This document shows positions 41,897-50,791 of a stretch of 64,000 nt of DNA, one piece after another. The translations under genes were made by a program, and so were the position numbers. Where the stretch lies: the NCBI GenBank assembly GCA_035294125.1, contig DATGLM010000071.1, positions 62,001 to 126,000 of the forward strand. Direction: 5' to 3'. Source of the DNA: CADDYT01 sp035294125 (GTDB taxonomy: Bacteria > Chloroflexota > Ktedonobacteria > Ktedonobacterales > Ktedonobacteraceae). Under the pieces are notes generated by a model that searched no databases, was not told the DNA's origin, and saw nothing but the letters and a program-made list of their open reading frames with translations. Each line of letters opens with the position of its first letter. Position 1 is the first letter of the stretch.

Positions 41897-43051
41897 CTCT
41901 TTCATCATCTCCGCTCCGATAATGGTACCATTGCTGATATTGTAAAGAGCCAGGATACCCTCCTCGTGGCCGTCTATGAAGCTGGGTGTGAAGGAGACGG
42001 CTGTGGAAAAGGTTGTGCCGTTCCCTGACGTGTTGGCCTGTCCAACCGGATTATAGAGGTGATCCAGCACTGTGATCTTGCCGACGGCACCATGAGAAGT
42101 ATTAATCGTTCCGTTTACCGTCACCGGGCTGCTTAAGAGGTCGCGATTGGGTGGGGATGTGATCGACATGCCGTTGGAGGTAACGGAGGTCGCCTCCCAG
42201 ATGCCGCCGTTGGTGTTGCCCTCCAGCCGACTGAGCGAAACCGTAATCGTTCCGGCGGGCGTAGTTGCGTTTTTCACATTAACCACCGCGTCAACATCGT
42301 GCGTCCCACCGCCGCTCACAAGCGTGGCCTGCGCGTTGTTTGACCATTTCAGCAGGTTCACAGCCAGTTCTTTCGCCGTCTGGGCTGCGTCCAGCTTCCA
42401 GGGATCGATTCCCTGATTGACCTGTGCCTGGTCGTTCTCGGCCTGATAGCGTGTCAGATCGGGGAAGAGGCCGGGGAACGTGACCGGCACCAGTGTGCCA
42501 GCGCCGTCCGACCACTTGAATTCGCGGAAGAGGTCGACCATCGGGCCAGAGTTAGCGCCAGGATTCTTGTTGATGCTAGAGTTCAGGTCAGCTTCACCTG
42601 TCAGGACGGTATTGTAGCCACTAATTTTAGCCTCGCCCCTGTAAAGCCCCTCTAGCTTGAAAATAGGGGTTGGGTTGGGGTCTGTAATATGATTATAGAC
42701 ATACACATCCAGCATGCTCGCGGTACCCTGCTCGCGCACCGTCACCAGTGCTTGCAGCGCGGGTATTCCCATCAAGTTGCCGCAGCTCACGCTCTCAACC
42801 TGCGCCCCAGTCGGCGGCAAGACAATAGCTGTCCAATGGGACGGTGACTTTACCGCGTTCGGGCATGGCTGTACGCCCAGAGAAATACCGGACGTTGCCT
42901 GTGCCGCAGGTGTTGCGCTGCCCGGCTTCGACGTCGAGCTACCGCTATTCCCATTATTGCTGCCCCCACTGCACGCCGCAAGCGCGAGCAAGAGCAGCAG
43001 AAAAAAAGTGGTGTATGTATACGTTCTCCATCCTCTGCGGGAACATCGCAT
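41888..43051 (-). CDS. Putative lipoprotein of unknown function
   Basis: A 387-residue protein with a signal (RYTYTTFF-type basic start, hydrophobic LLLLLALAAC) and lipobox LAAC, followed by a Ser/Gly/Asn-rich linker. The mature body has an N-terminal region with YNHITDPNPTPIFKLEG, a middle part and a beta-rich end with TVSLSRLEGNTNGGIWEATS resembling secreted beta-sandwich modules. I cannot name the family. GAGGAG lies eight bases before the ATG at 43051, and an in-frame ATG five codons earlier overlaps that site, so 43051 is the better start. It converges on the methyltransferase gene. Confidence 0.7.
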   Translation of the reverse strand: MRCSRRGWRTYTYTTFFLLLLLALAACSGGSNNGNSGSSTSKPGSATPAAQATSGISLGVQPCPNAVKSPSHWTAIVLPPTGAQVESVSCGNLMGIPALQALVTVREQGTASMLDVYVYNHITDPNPTPIFKLEGLYRGEAKISGYNTVLTGEADLNSSINKNPGANSGPMVDLFREFKWSDGAGTLVPVTFPGLFPDLTRYQAENDQAQVNQGIDPWKLDAAQTAKELAVNLLKWSNNAQATLVSGGGTHDVDAVVNVKNATTPAGTITVSLSRLEGNTNGGIWEATSVTSNGMSITSPPNRDLLSSPVTVNGTINTSHGAVGKITVLDHLYNPVGQANTSGNGTTFSTAVSFTPSFIDGHEEGILALYNISNGTIIGAEMMKELL

Positions 43052-43264
43052 CGTGTTTCTCCTCATTCAAATCGCAGTCTATTTCTTATAGCCATAGAAA
43101 GTTTTCAATGCTAATTCCTAAAAAGAGAGCATTGCCTGTTATTAGTATAGTGCAGAAACAGGACAAAAAATGAGAGGAGCGCACTATGTTCGTATGAACT
43201 GTGCCTTATGTGCACTAAGCGAGCTGGTCTTGCGGTGTCTCCGGCACGAGTGCATCTCGTTGCC

Positions 43265-46200
43265 CTATTGATAGCGTATCGCCTCGGCAGGAGCGACGCG
43301 GCCAGCTTGCCACGCGGGGAGCAGCGCGCCGAGGAAGGAGGCGAGCAGGGCGATGCCAACGATGAGGCCCAGTTCCTGCCAGGGAATGGCGAAGGTCAGA
43401 CCTGTTGCGTACTGTTCGAAGAAGTTGGCGGCAAAGATGTTGTAGGAGAGAATCAGCCCCAGAACAACGCCCAGAACGCTGCCTACGGCTCCCACCAGGA
43501 ACGATTCGAGCAGGAACGAGCCTTGAATCATGCGCCTGCCGCAGCCGAGGGCGCGTAGCATACCAATCTGCTGGCGGCGTTCCACGACTGCGCGTGTCCC
43601 TGTGATTGCCAGCGCCGCTACGCCCAGCAGCAAGGTCAGGCCTACCACGCCTAACAACACGTCGCTGAGGAAGATACGCGGCCCGCGTACCTGCCAGATG
43701 GCGTCTGCCAGTACCGTTGTTTCCAGCCCATAATCAAGGAAAGCGGAGCCGAGCTTCAGGGAGAGGTCACGGGCGTTCTGGCCGGGCGCAACCTTAAAGT
43801 AGTAGGTCGCGTTTTGCGGCGCGGAGGGATTGCTCCCTACATAGCCGTATTCAGAGCTGGGAATATAGAGGCCAAAATGCGAGCCATCGCTGTTATCCAC
43901 CACGCCAATGATAGTGAGCTTGATCGAAGAGTAATTAGTCTCATTGGGCAGTTCAAGGGTTGTTGTGGCGGGATGCGGGGTTGCCACCCAGATAGGAGTG
44001 GCCGGGAAGCTTTTTTCACCCTGGTAGATTCCGCTGGCCGAGTAGGTGTAGCCAGGCGGGAAGCCGGGGGGATAGGTTGGCGCGCCTGCATCGGCTGGCA
44101 GTGGCGAGTTCGGATCGTAGACCTCGGCGTTGATGACGCTGTTGGGCAGATAGGGTAGCGCGCTGCTATCAATAAGCGCGTAGTGTGAGTTAGGAGCTTG
44201 CAGCGCCTTCCAGACGGCGTTGTCGCTGCTAAAGCCCTTTGCCCGTGCCACGAGATGCAGGCCATAGCCGTTCAGGAAGCCGCCGCTGACCACCTCAGCC
44301 GGATAGAAACGCCATGCCGGATTGCTCGCGCTCAACTGAATGATGCCCACAGCGGTCGAGGTGCTCTCGCCAATAGCGGAGAAGTCATTCGGATTGATGC
44401 CGTGGCTTGCCAGCGCGGTTTGCAGATCGGGCAGCGGCTTGAAGTAGGCCACGGCCTGAATGTCGTAGCCGCCGGTCTGGTTCTCGATGCTGACATAGCT
44501 ATTCTGCATAGCGGCGGTAATCACCGCCATGACCGTCATGGCGAAGACGACGAGGCTGAACATTATGACGCTCAGGCCCGTGCGGAAACGCCGGTGCAGT
44601 GGGTAGGCGGAAGCCAGGCTTGCCACGGCGTAGAAGCCCGGAAAACCGGAGAACAGCTTCAGCGCCGGTCTGACCAGCCATTGCCCGTTGGCAATCAGCG
44701 CCCAGACCGTGCCGGTGACCATCATCATGCCCGCGATGAAGAAGATTTCGATGCCGCCATAGAATCGTGGCAGGCCAAGGTTCGCCAGCACGTCGAAGGG
44801 CAGTGCCCAGTAAGCGGTCAGCGCCAATCCAGCCAGCGCGGCGAAGATGCCGCCCGCCGATGTCGCTGCTTCACGATGATGCAGCAGGTAAAGCGTATAT
44901 TCGATCGTTGCCTTGACCAGCAAGCCGCCGCCCAGCACAATCAACGTCAGGCCGAGCGAGAAGGGGACGATTTCCGTGTGTTCCAGCCCATCCTGCATGA
45001 CAAGGTAGCCGGCGATTAACGGCAGGAAGCCCAGGCGTACCAGCGCGCCAATCAGCCGCACGATCACGTCGGGTATTTGCTCGAACGCAACACGACGCAC
45101 GCGGCGCGCGCGCTGCCAGAGCGTTTTCGGGCGTACACGTCTTGCGGATGGGGGGCGCGCGATGCCCGCGAGTTCAAGGATGCGCAGGCAGATTTCGCCC
45201 AGCGACCATGTATTGCGCTGTGGCTCCGGCAGGTCGCGAATAGCCTCCACAATCGTCATTCGGCTCACCAGCCAGGAGGAGAGCGCGACGGAGACGAAGG
45301 TGAAGATTACTCCCAGGCAGTAGGCGATAATCAGGCTGTGCGGCTGGAAGGTCAGTTTCAGCGGGAAGTTGAATGTCGCCAGAATTGGTCCCAGGAGCAA
45401 GACCAGCAGCGCGCCCAGGCCCACACCGGCAGCCAGTCCGATGAAGGAGGCGATCAGGTCATAGATAGTGCCCTCAAAGAGGAACATCAGGATCAGGTGG
45501 CGGCGCTGCACACCGATGGCGCGCGCCATACCCATCTCTGTACGCCTTTCAGCGGCCAGCAGCACGAAGATCAGGAAGATCAACAGCAGGCCGATGGCGA
45601 GCGCGAACAGACTAAAAAGAGTGAAGATACGCGAGAAAATATCAGAAGCAAGCTGCGAGTCCTGCACCCCTTGCTCTTTGACCTCGATGACATGGACATA
45701 GCCGGGTATCCAGAGCTGAAGCGCATGTGTGACCTGATCCGAGAGGGTGATGCCGCTCACACCGCCGCCGCCGCGATTCTCGACGAATATCTGTGTGATG
45801 TCGTCGCTGCGATGCTCAATCTGACGAAATGGCCCGATCTGGCTAATGATATATGGCGATTCGCCGACAAGGCCGCCGTTCTGCACGATGGCTTTCACGT
45901 GAAAGACATAACGCTGCCCCGGCCAGCGCTGCGAGTAGAGATAGAGGGTATCGCCCGCGCTGGCGTTGAGCAACTGCGCCGCCGTCTGGTTGAGATAGAC
46001 CTCATCGGGTCCCAGCAGGGTGGTGCTCAGATGCTGCTTGCTGTTGGCCGCGTTCTGCATGCCGCCGAAGCCCTGCTCGCTGCCATTCAGTATGCCCAGC
46101 CCGGTCACATTCGAGCGCACCTGACGTGAGGTCTCGTCGGCTACGAGCAGGTCGGTCTCCGTGAGTGAGGCTCCGATAGCGCTGATGTCGGAATCATCCC

Positions 46201-46552
46201 GCGAGCGGCGCAGGAGCTGGTAGTAGATACGATCATCGAAGAAGCCCAGGCTGCCCTGTCCACCCTGAATGATCTCGTCGATGTTCTCCCAGTTGTAGAC
46301 GGCAACCGATTGCACCGCGCTGGTCATCACGTCCCCTGTCGCCAGGACGCTGGAAAGCAGGGTGGTCGAGAGCATAAGCGCGAAGACGATCAACACCATC
46401 TGCGTGCGCCGTCGGGGAATGTTGCGCACCCCGATCTTAAAGAAGATGCGGTTGGTAAGCGCGAGCAGCGCGACGCCTGTCATAATGATCAGCGCGATAG
46501 CGAGCAGCACCATCATAAGGGTATTGAGTTGGAGACCAAATAGCTGGATCAT
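43265..46552 (-). CDS. FtsX-type ABC transporter permease, double-length
   Basis: A 1095-residue protein with two FtsX/MacB halves. Helices near 15-35 and 48-72, then an extracytoplasmic MacB-like domain, then the first FtsX core (about 305-440, with RRTEMGMARAIGVQRRHLIL). A four- to six-helix middle segment is followed by a second extracytoplasmic domain (about 700-950) and the last FtsX core (970-1095, with RQQIGMLRALGCGRRMIQGS and PAEAIRYQ at the end). Such mechanotransmission permeases act on lipoproteins or envelope hydrolases with a separate ATPase, which is not seen nearby. The start overlaps the stop of the SGNH lipoprotein gene (ATGA), so they are translated together. Confidence 0.88.
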   Translation of the reverse strand: MIQLFGLQLNTLMMVLLAIALIIMTGVALLALTNRIFFKIGVRNIPRRRTQMVLIVFALMLSTTLLSSVLATGDVMTSAVQSVAVYNWENIDEIIQGGQGSLGFFDDRIYYQLLRRSRDDSDISAIGASLTETDLLVADETSRQVRSNVTGLGILNGSEQGFGGMQNAANSKQHLSTTLLGPDEVYLNQTAAQLLNASAGDTLYLYSQRWPGQRYVFHVKAIVQNGGLVGESPYIISQIGPFRQIEHRSDDITQIFVENRGGGGVSGITLSDQVTHALQLWIPGYVHVIEVKEQGVQDSQLASDIFSRIFTLFSLFALAIGLLLIFLIFVLLAAERRTEMGMARAIGVQRRHLILMFLFEGTIYDLIASFIGLAAGVGLGALLVLLLGPILATFNFPLKLTFQPHSLIIAYCLGVIFTFVSVALSSWLVSRMTIVEAIRDLPEPQRNTWSLGEICLRILELAGIARPPSARRVRPKTLWQRARRVRRVAFEQIPDVIVRLIGALVRLGFLPLIAGYLVMQDGLEHTEIVPFSLGLTLIVLGGGLLVKATIEYTLYLLHHREAATSAGGIFAALAGLALTAYWALPFDVLANLGLPRFYGGIEIFFIAGMMMVTGTVWALIANGQWLVRPALKLFSGFPGFYAVASLASAYPLHRRFRTGLSVIMFSLVVFAMTVMAVITAAMQNSYVSIENQTGGYDIQAVAYFKPLPDLQTALASHGINPNDFSAIGESTSTAVGIIQLSASNPAWRFYPAEVVSGGFLNGYGLHLVARAKGFSSDNAVWKALQAPNSHYALIDSSALPYLPNSVINAEVYDPNSPLPADAGAPTYPPGFPPGYTYSASGIYQGEKSFPATPIWVATPHPATTTLELPNETNYSSIKLTIIGVVDNSDGSHFGLYIPSSEYGYVGSNPSAPQNATYYFKVAPGQNARDLSLKLGSAFLDYGLETTVLADAIWQVRGPRIFLSDVLLGVVGLTLLLGVAALAITGTRAVVERRQQIGMLRALGCGRRMIQGSFLLESFLVGAVGSVLGVVLGLILSYNIFAANFFEQYATGLTFAIPWQELGLIVGIALLASFLGALLPAWQAGRVAPAEAIRYQ

Positions 46553-47277
46553 GGTTTTTTCGGATTGTGAGCAGTAGCTCGCTGTGTCTGCTGTGCAGAC
46601 TGCAATGCCTGATAAAACAACGCGGCCAGTTTACTGTAACCCAGCGTACTGGGATGGAGGCCATCGCCGCTGAGATACTCAGGATGCTGGCTCAAATTTC
46701 TCCACTGCTGGTAAAGGTTTACCAGGATGGCGTGATGACGCGCAACAATATCGTCGATAACCGCGTTATATGCCTGTACGGTTCGCATGAGATTAGCCTG
46801 ATCGTAGGAAGAGAAGTAGGGTAGTAGTGTCAGCTCTGGCACGTTCCCGACGATGATATGCACATCCGGGTTTTCCGACCGCAGGCGTGTCAATATCTGG
46901 TCTAAATCATGCGAGTAGCTGGTTACCGGGACGTTGTCGATGATATCGTTGACTGCCAGCCAGATCGTGACCAGATTGGGGTGGGCGTCGAGCGCGACAG
47001 GCAGCTCGATACTTATTGCCTGGTGGGCGGTAATGCCTGGAACACCAAGGTTGATCAGTTGCACGCCGGGACCAAGCATCGTGGCCAGATCGGTAGGCCA
47101 GTTTTCCGTTCGTGGGTCGTCGGCTCCGATGCCGAACGAATCAGATGCTCCTATGGCGACGTAGGTCAGACGCGCATGGGGGGCTTGCTGTACCGGAACC
47201 CCTCCGGTACTGGAGCTGAGGGCTTGCGTACCACAGCCGACTAGCAAAAGAAAGCAAAGCAACAACATGGGAAGCAT
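46549..47277 (-). CDS. SGNH/GDSL-family lipoprotein hydrolase
   Basis: A 242-residue protein with lipobox LLVGC (Cys15) and an SGNH esterase body. Block I is AIGASDSFGIG (GAS in place of GDS, Ser45), block II LGVPGIT, block III WLAVND (Asn110) and block V SGDGLHPS (Asp205-His208), giving all four catalytic residues. It should hydrolyse esters or thioesters outside the membrane, possibly of lipids or acylated sugars. The ATG at 47277 has AAGGGAAG, but an upstream non-ATG start would give the more basic n-region RKKQSKGK, so the start is open. Its stop overlaps the start of the giant permease gene. It lies just after secG. Confidence 0.82.
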   Translation of the reverse strand: MLPMLLLCFLLLVGCGTQALSSSTGGVPVQQAPHARLTYVAIGASDSFGIGADDPRTENWPTDLATMLGPGVQLINLGVPGITAHQAISIELPVALDAHPNLVTIWLAVNDIIDNVPVTSYSHDLDQILTRLRSENPDVHIIVGNVPELTLLPYFSSYDQANLMRTVQAYNAVIDDIVARHHAILVNLYQQWRNLSQHPEYLSGDGLHPSTLGYSKLAALFYQALQSAQQTQRATAHNPKKP

Positions 47278-47335
47278 ATATAGCTTCCCTTTGCTCTGCT
47301 TCTTTCTGGTAGAGGTGTGATTTAGCTGAATCGTG

Positions 47336-47569
47336 TTAGTGAATAAGCGCACTGAGCAGGGAGACAATGGCAAAGAGTACGACGAATACGATGGTAAGGT
47401 TGAAAATCAAACGCTCTACGCCACGTCGTGTCTTAAACACTGAACCTGCGCTGCTGCCGCCGAACGCGCTTCCCAGCCCGGCTCCGCGAACCTGGAGCAG
47501 GATGAAGATGATGACGGCTACACACAAGATAATTTGTATGATCTGAATTGCCGGAAGCCACTGGGCCAA
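47336..47569 (-). CDS. secG: Preprotein translocase subunit SecG
   Basis: A 77-residue protein with two helices (about 5-25 and 55-75) separated by LQVRGAGLGSAFGGSSAG and SVFKTRRGVERLI, the diagnostic SecG loop. It assists SecYE in protein export. The start is TTG with GAGG eight bases ahead, since no ATG is in frame. An extended -10 TGTTATAAT lies at 47615-47623 on the minus strand. It precedes the SGNH lipoprotein gene. Confidence 0.95.
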   Translation of the reverse strand: MAQWLPAIQIIQIILCVAVIIFILLQVRGAGLGSAFGGSSAGSVFKTRRGVERLIFNLTIVFVVLFAIVSLLSALIH

Positions 47570-47614
47570 GATTTTTTCCTCGCTTTCTGCTGTATCCCTT
47601 CAGAATACGCCCGC

Positions 47615-47623
47615 ATTATAACA
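47615..47623 (-). promoter_or_regulatory. Extended -10 promoter of secG
   Basis: Minus strand TG-T-TATAAT. The -35 is poor, as usual for extended -10 promoters. Confidence 0.6.
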
Positions 47624-47679
47624 CACTTTCCCCCCCACGTCTATTTTTTCCACCTGTTTTTAGCATATACGTCTGGCAG

Positions 47680-48216
47680 TTACGTCTGGTTACCTGTTGT
47701 GTGTGCCTTCTCATGACATTCCGGGCACAGGACGATAAAGTGTCGCGGATTGTAGCGATCCAGCAGGTTGCGGGCGAAGTGGACGGTATGCAGTTGCAGA
47801 GCCGGGACGTGCTGCCCGCACTCAGGGCAGACAGAATGCGCCTGCTCGCTCAATGACCACTTCAAATGGTTCATCTGAGTTATATGAATCGTGTCCAGGC
47901 TGACGTGGAAGAGCAACCCGACCAGGATCAGCCAGAGGATGCGCGAGCGAGTGCGCAGCGCCAGTACGAGCAAGAGGCCGAGGATAATAGGGTGGTGCAG
48001 CAGGCGTGCCTGTGGCAACTGTGGCGGGTCGGCCTGCCCGAAATAGCGCGCGGCGGCTCGCAGACTGAGGGTACGGTACGTGACAGCATGCCAGAGGTAA
48101 TGATCGACATCGATCAACACGCTGGCCGCCAGGGGAATCCAGGCATCTTTTTTGAGCCAGGGCAGGGCAATGACTGCCGCCGCTGTAGAAATCTTAACAT
48201 GTTCTTGCACGCGCAT
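47680..48216 (-). CDS. Membrane protein fused to an HNH-like zinc motif
   Basis: A 178-residue protein. Residues 1-115 have helices with SVLIDVDHYLWHAV and FHVSLDTIH, His/Asp patterns like the YdjM/DUF457 family of membrane-bound metal-dependent hydrolases. The tail (residues 127-172) is SVCPECGQHVPALQLHTVHF, then DRYNPRHFIVLCPECHEKAH, which fits the zinc-bound HNH pattern (two CxxC pairs, LHTVH, N, CHEKAH). HNH folds usually cut DNA but can also be purely structural. GGAG lies about ten bases before the ATG. The consensus promoter TTGACT-17-TATACT (48302-48330) is upstream. Confidence 0.65.
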   Translation of the reverse strand: MRVQEHVKISTAAAVIALPWLKKDAWIPLAASVLIDVDHYLWHAVTYRTLSLRAAARYFGQADPPQLPQARLLHHPIILGLLLVLALRTRSRILWLILVGLLFHVSLDTIHITQMNHLKWSLSEQAHSVCPECGQHVPALQLHTVHFARNLLDRYNPRHFIVLCPECHEKAHTTGNQT

Positions 48217-48589
48217 ATCTTCATTTCTCCACGATTTATTGTCTTTCTAATATTGAAGCTCGGAGAGAGCAGAGATGCTTTCTTCTCCTGTCATGCCGCT
48301 GAGTATAGCGGCCATAACTCAGGCAGTCAATAGAGGCTTTGATACATTTCTCATCCCCTTCTTACGGTTTCATAACTACATTTACATATTCCTAACCGAT
48401 TCTCAACCGTTTGTTCCTATCTTTCAAAAAGTCCCGATGGTACGCTAATGTCAAGCTGTTCGATAGTTGTTTCCAATGAAGAACAGAAAAAAACGGATAC
48501 AAGAGAAAAATTTTCAAAAGAATGGCCGCCAGTATCAATTTTCCCATGCGGTAGCCTGTATTACGAATCCTGGAAGGAGATGCCTTTCA
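48217..48589. other. Intergenic region between divergent genes
   Basis: A spacer of 373 bases, AT-rich in its right half. It holds the minus-strand promoter at 48302-48330. On the plus strand I see no clear promoter and no known RNA element before the glycosyltransferase. Confidence 0.4.
48302..48330 (-). promoter_or_regulatory. Promoter of the membrane/HNH-like gene
   Basis: Minus strand TTGACT (48325-48330), 17 bases and TATACT (48302-48307). Confidence 0.8.
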
Positions 48590-49978
48590 ATGGCAACGAG
48601 GATAGAGAACGAAGTAGAGACAGGGCAATTAGGTGAAACGGAAGAGGATGGTCGTATTGGATGCAGTGTAGGCATCATGGCGTATAACGAGGAAGCAAAT
48701 ATCGGGCGTACCCTACGCGCCGTGCTTGATCAGCAGGGTCCATCCCTTCGCCTTGAAGAAGTGATTGTCGTTGCCAGCGGTTGTACCGACCGCACTGTGC
48801 CGATTGTTACTGAGGTGGCGGCACAAGATTCACGCGTACATCTATGTGTACAGGAAAAACGCGAAGGCAAAGCTTCTGCTATTAATCTCTTTCTCAAAGA
48901 GGCTAGCAGCCCGGTTGTTGTATTGATTGGTGCCGATGTTATCCCAGAAGAGAATGCCCTTGATTATCTCTGTGCTCCCTTCAAAAATCCAAAGATTGGC
49001 ATGGTTGGAGGTCGCCCGGTGCCGGTAAACGATGCCGCGACTTTCATGGGCCATTCCGTCCATCTGCTCTGGCGCTTGCATGATCGCCTATCGCGCATTC
49101 AGCCCAAACTTGGAGAGGTAATCGCCTTCCGCAATGTGATTTCCGGCATTCCTACCAACAGCGCCGTTGATGAGATTTCTATTCAGGCGCTCATTTCCCA
49201 GCTTGGCTACCAGTTGATCTACGAGCCGAAATGCGTGGTCTATAACAAAGGTCCCATCAATGTTCGCGACTTCCTCAAGCAGCGCCGCCGTATCTACGCC
49301 GGTCATCTTAAGGTGCGCTCGCAGCAAAATTATGAAGCCTCAACGATGAAGGTGACACCTATTATGCGCCAGTTGGTCGCCAACCGCGATTTCACCATGC
49401 GCACTCCGAAACAGGCTATGTGGACGCTGGGTACGGTTGTACTGGAAGGTTATGCGCGTATCCAGGGCTACATGGATTACACTCGCAAGCGCGAGCACCA
49501 CATCTGGCAAATGGTGGAGTCGACCAAAGACCTGGAGGCGAACCAGCGCAAGGTGCGCCGTATCTGCAACGCCCAGAGCGTCATCGTCTTCCGTCTGATC
49601 CTGGAAGGGGCGAAGGGCAACGATATTCACCGCGAACGCGAGGAGCGCGAGGCCAACGAGGCTGCCCGTAAACTGCTCCCCTACCTGCGTACCAAAATTC
49701 GCAAGGAAGACATGCTCTCCATCAACGGCCCAGGTGTCATGACCGCCGTTATTCGTGCCGAGCAGCACGGAGCCTCCCTCGTCGCCGAACGCATCAAGAA
49801 GGCCGTCGAAGAATTGCCTGTGCGCGTGGGGGCGCGAGGCCGCGAAGTCAAGGTAACTGTGGCCTACAGCACGCTCACCTTCGCCTCCAAAGCTCCCAAC
49901 GGCAGCGGCGTCACCGTCACTGGCCCCCTCATCGACGAAGCCATGCGTGCCGCCCTCACCGCCAGCAGCCAGGACTGA
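48590..49978 (+). CDS. Family 2 glycosyltransferase fused to a degenerate GGDEF domain
   Basis: A 462-residue protein. Residues 24-240 are a GT-A glycosyltransferase: SVGIMAYNEEANIGRTLRAV, the DxD-like GADV (114-117) and a QRRRIY end motif at 231-236. Residues ~328-455 follow the fold of a GGDEF (diguanylate cyclase) domain, with VIVFRLILEGAKGNDIHRE, then RKEDMLSINGPGVMTAVIRA and AERIKKAVEELPV before KVTVAYSTLTF. The GGDEF loop is NGPGV here, so it cannot make c-di-GMP and is probably structural or a sensor. No transmembrane helix is visible. The ATG at 48590 follows AAGGAGAT, and an upstream in-frame extension is unlikely. Confidence 0.75.
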   Translation: MATRIENEVETGQLGETEEDGRIGCSVGIMAYNEEANIGRTLRAVLDQQGPSLRLEEVIVVASGCTDRTVPIVTEVAAQDSRVHLCVQEKREGKASAINLFLKEASSPVVVLIGADVIPEENALDYLCAPFKNPKIGMVGGRPVPVNDAATFMGHSVHLLWRLHDRLSRIQPKLGEVIAFRNVISGIPTNSAVDEISIQALISQLGYQLIYEPKCVVYNKGPINVRDFLKQRRRIYAGHLKVRSQQNYEASTMKVTPIMRQLVANRDFTMRTPKQAMWTLGTVVLEGYARIQGYMDYTRKREHHIWQMVESTKDLEANQRKVRRICNAQSVIVFRLILEGAKGNDIHREREEREANEAARKLLPYLRTKIRKEDMLSINGPGVMTAVIRAEQHGASLVAERIKKAVEELPVRVGARGREVKVTVAYSTLTFASKAPNGSGVTVTGPLIDEAMRAALTASSQD

Positions 49979-49984
49979 ACCTGT

Positions 49985-50048
49985 CTCAAAAGAGAAGGCG
50001 GCTCTGGAACAGGCAATAACCGGTTCCAGGGCCGCCTTCTCTTTTGAG
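49985..50048. terminator. Strong bidirectional terminator
   Basis: CTCAAAAGAGAAGGCGGC-TCTGGAAC and GTTCCAGGGCCGCCTTCTCTTTTGAG form a ~25-bp stem with a 12-base loop, between the convergent glycosyltransferase and membrane genes. Confidence 0.88.
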
Positions 50049-50053
50049 CGCTA

Positions 50054-50557
50054 TTATTGTTCTTGCGGGGGCAGTTCCATCTCTGGATATGAGGCCATTG
50101 TTTGCTCGTATTCGGGTTCGGCTGATTGGGGTTCGTAGGGTTGGTATGCTGCGCTTTGTTCGGAAGGCATTGGGCGCGCCGGGTGTGCAGGGTTTTGCGC
50201 CTTGTAGCCTTGAGTGTAATCGGTGTAGGGAGAGTGAGGAGATGGCTGCGGTCGCCGTGGCTGCTGTGGTTGTGATCTGGAAGGCGGCGTATAGGAGGAT
50301 GATGGCGTGAAGCCCCAGGATTGGAAGGTTGCTTTGATCCTGCTTAGATAATAAGGGAATGCTTCCAGAGGATTGCGCTTGTAGCAGTGTACGATGAAGT
50401 AGCAAATGGCACCGAAAGCCTGAGTGAAAAGGATAAAAAGTGACCAGCATAGTTTGCCGCCGCTGCGCACGCGTGGATTGAACAGACAATCGATAAGCAT
50501 CCAGACCCAGAAAGCGGTGATGAGCAGGCTTACTGTATCTATACCAAAAAAAGGCAT
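50054..50557 (-). CDS. Membrane protein with PLDc_N-like region and Pro-rich tail
   Basis: A 167-residue protein with two helices near the start (VSLLITAFWVWMLIDCLF and LCWSLFILFTQAFGAICYFI) and the CYKRN basic end typical of PLDc_N-like proteins, then a Pro/Ser/Gln/Tyr-rich tail from residue ~75. It is related in layout to the 5684-5959 gene. Function is unknown. The ATG at 50557 has GAGAGG nine bases away and is better than the in-frame ATG at 50605. Confidence 0.68.
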   Translation of the reverse strand: MPFFGIDTVSLLITAFWVWMLIDCLFNPRVRSGGKLCWSLFILFTQAFGAICYFIVHCYKRNPLEAFPYYLSRIKATFQSWGFTPSSSYTPPSRSQPQQPRRPQPSPHSPYTDYTQGYKAQNPAHPARPMPSEQSAAYQPYEPQSAEPEYEQTMASYPEMELPPQEQ

Positions 50558-50791
50558 GGCAAAAATCCTCTCCGTGCCGTTAGCAACATTAGTAATGCCA
50601 GTCATGCAATAAAAGGCACTCGCCCGGTGTTTACTCTAATAGAGAGAACGAAAGTTGTATGTATACATCAAAGTATACCATCCAGGATGGCTATCCACTT
50701 GTAGAAGTGTTGACCCTGTGGTACAATAGGGTTCGGGCGAGGACTGCAGTCCCCGCCCGAACTTATTGTATAAGAGAAGCGAAACGTAATA

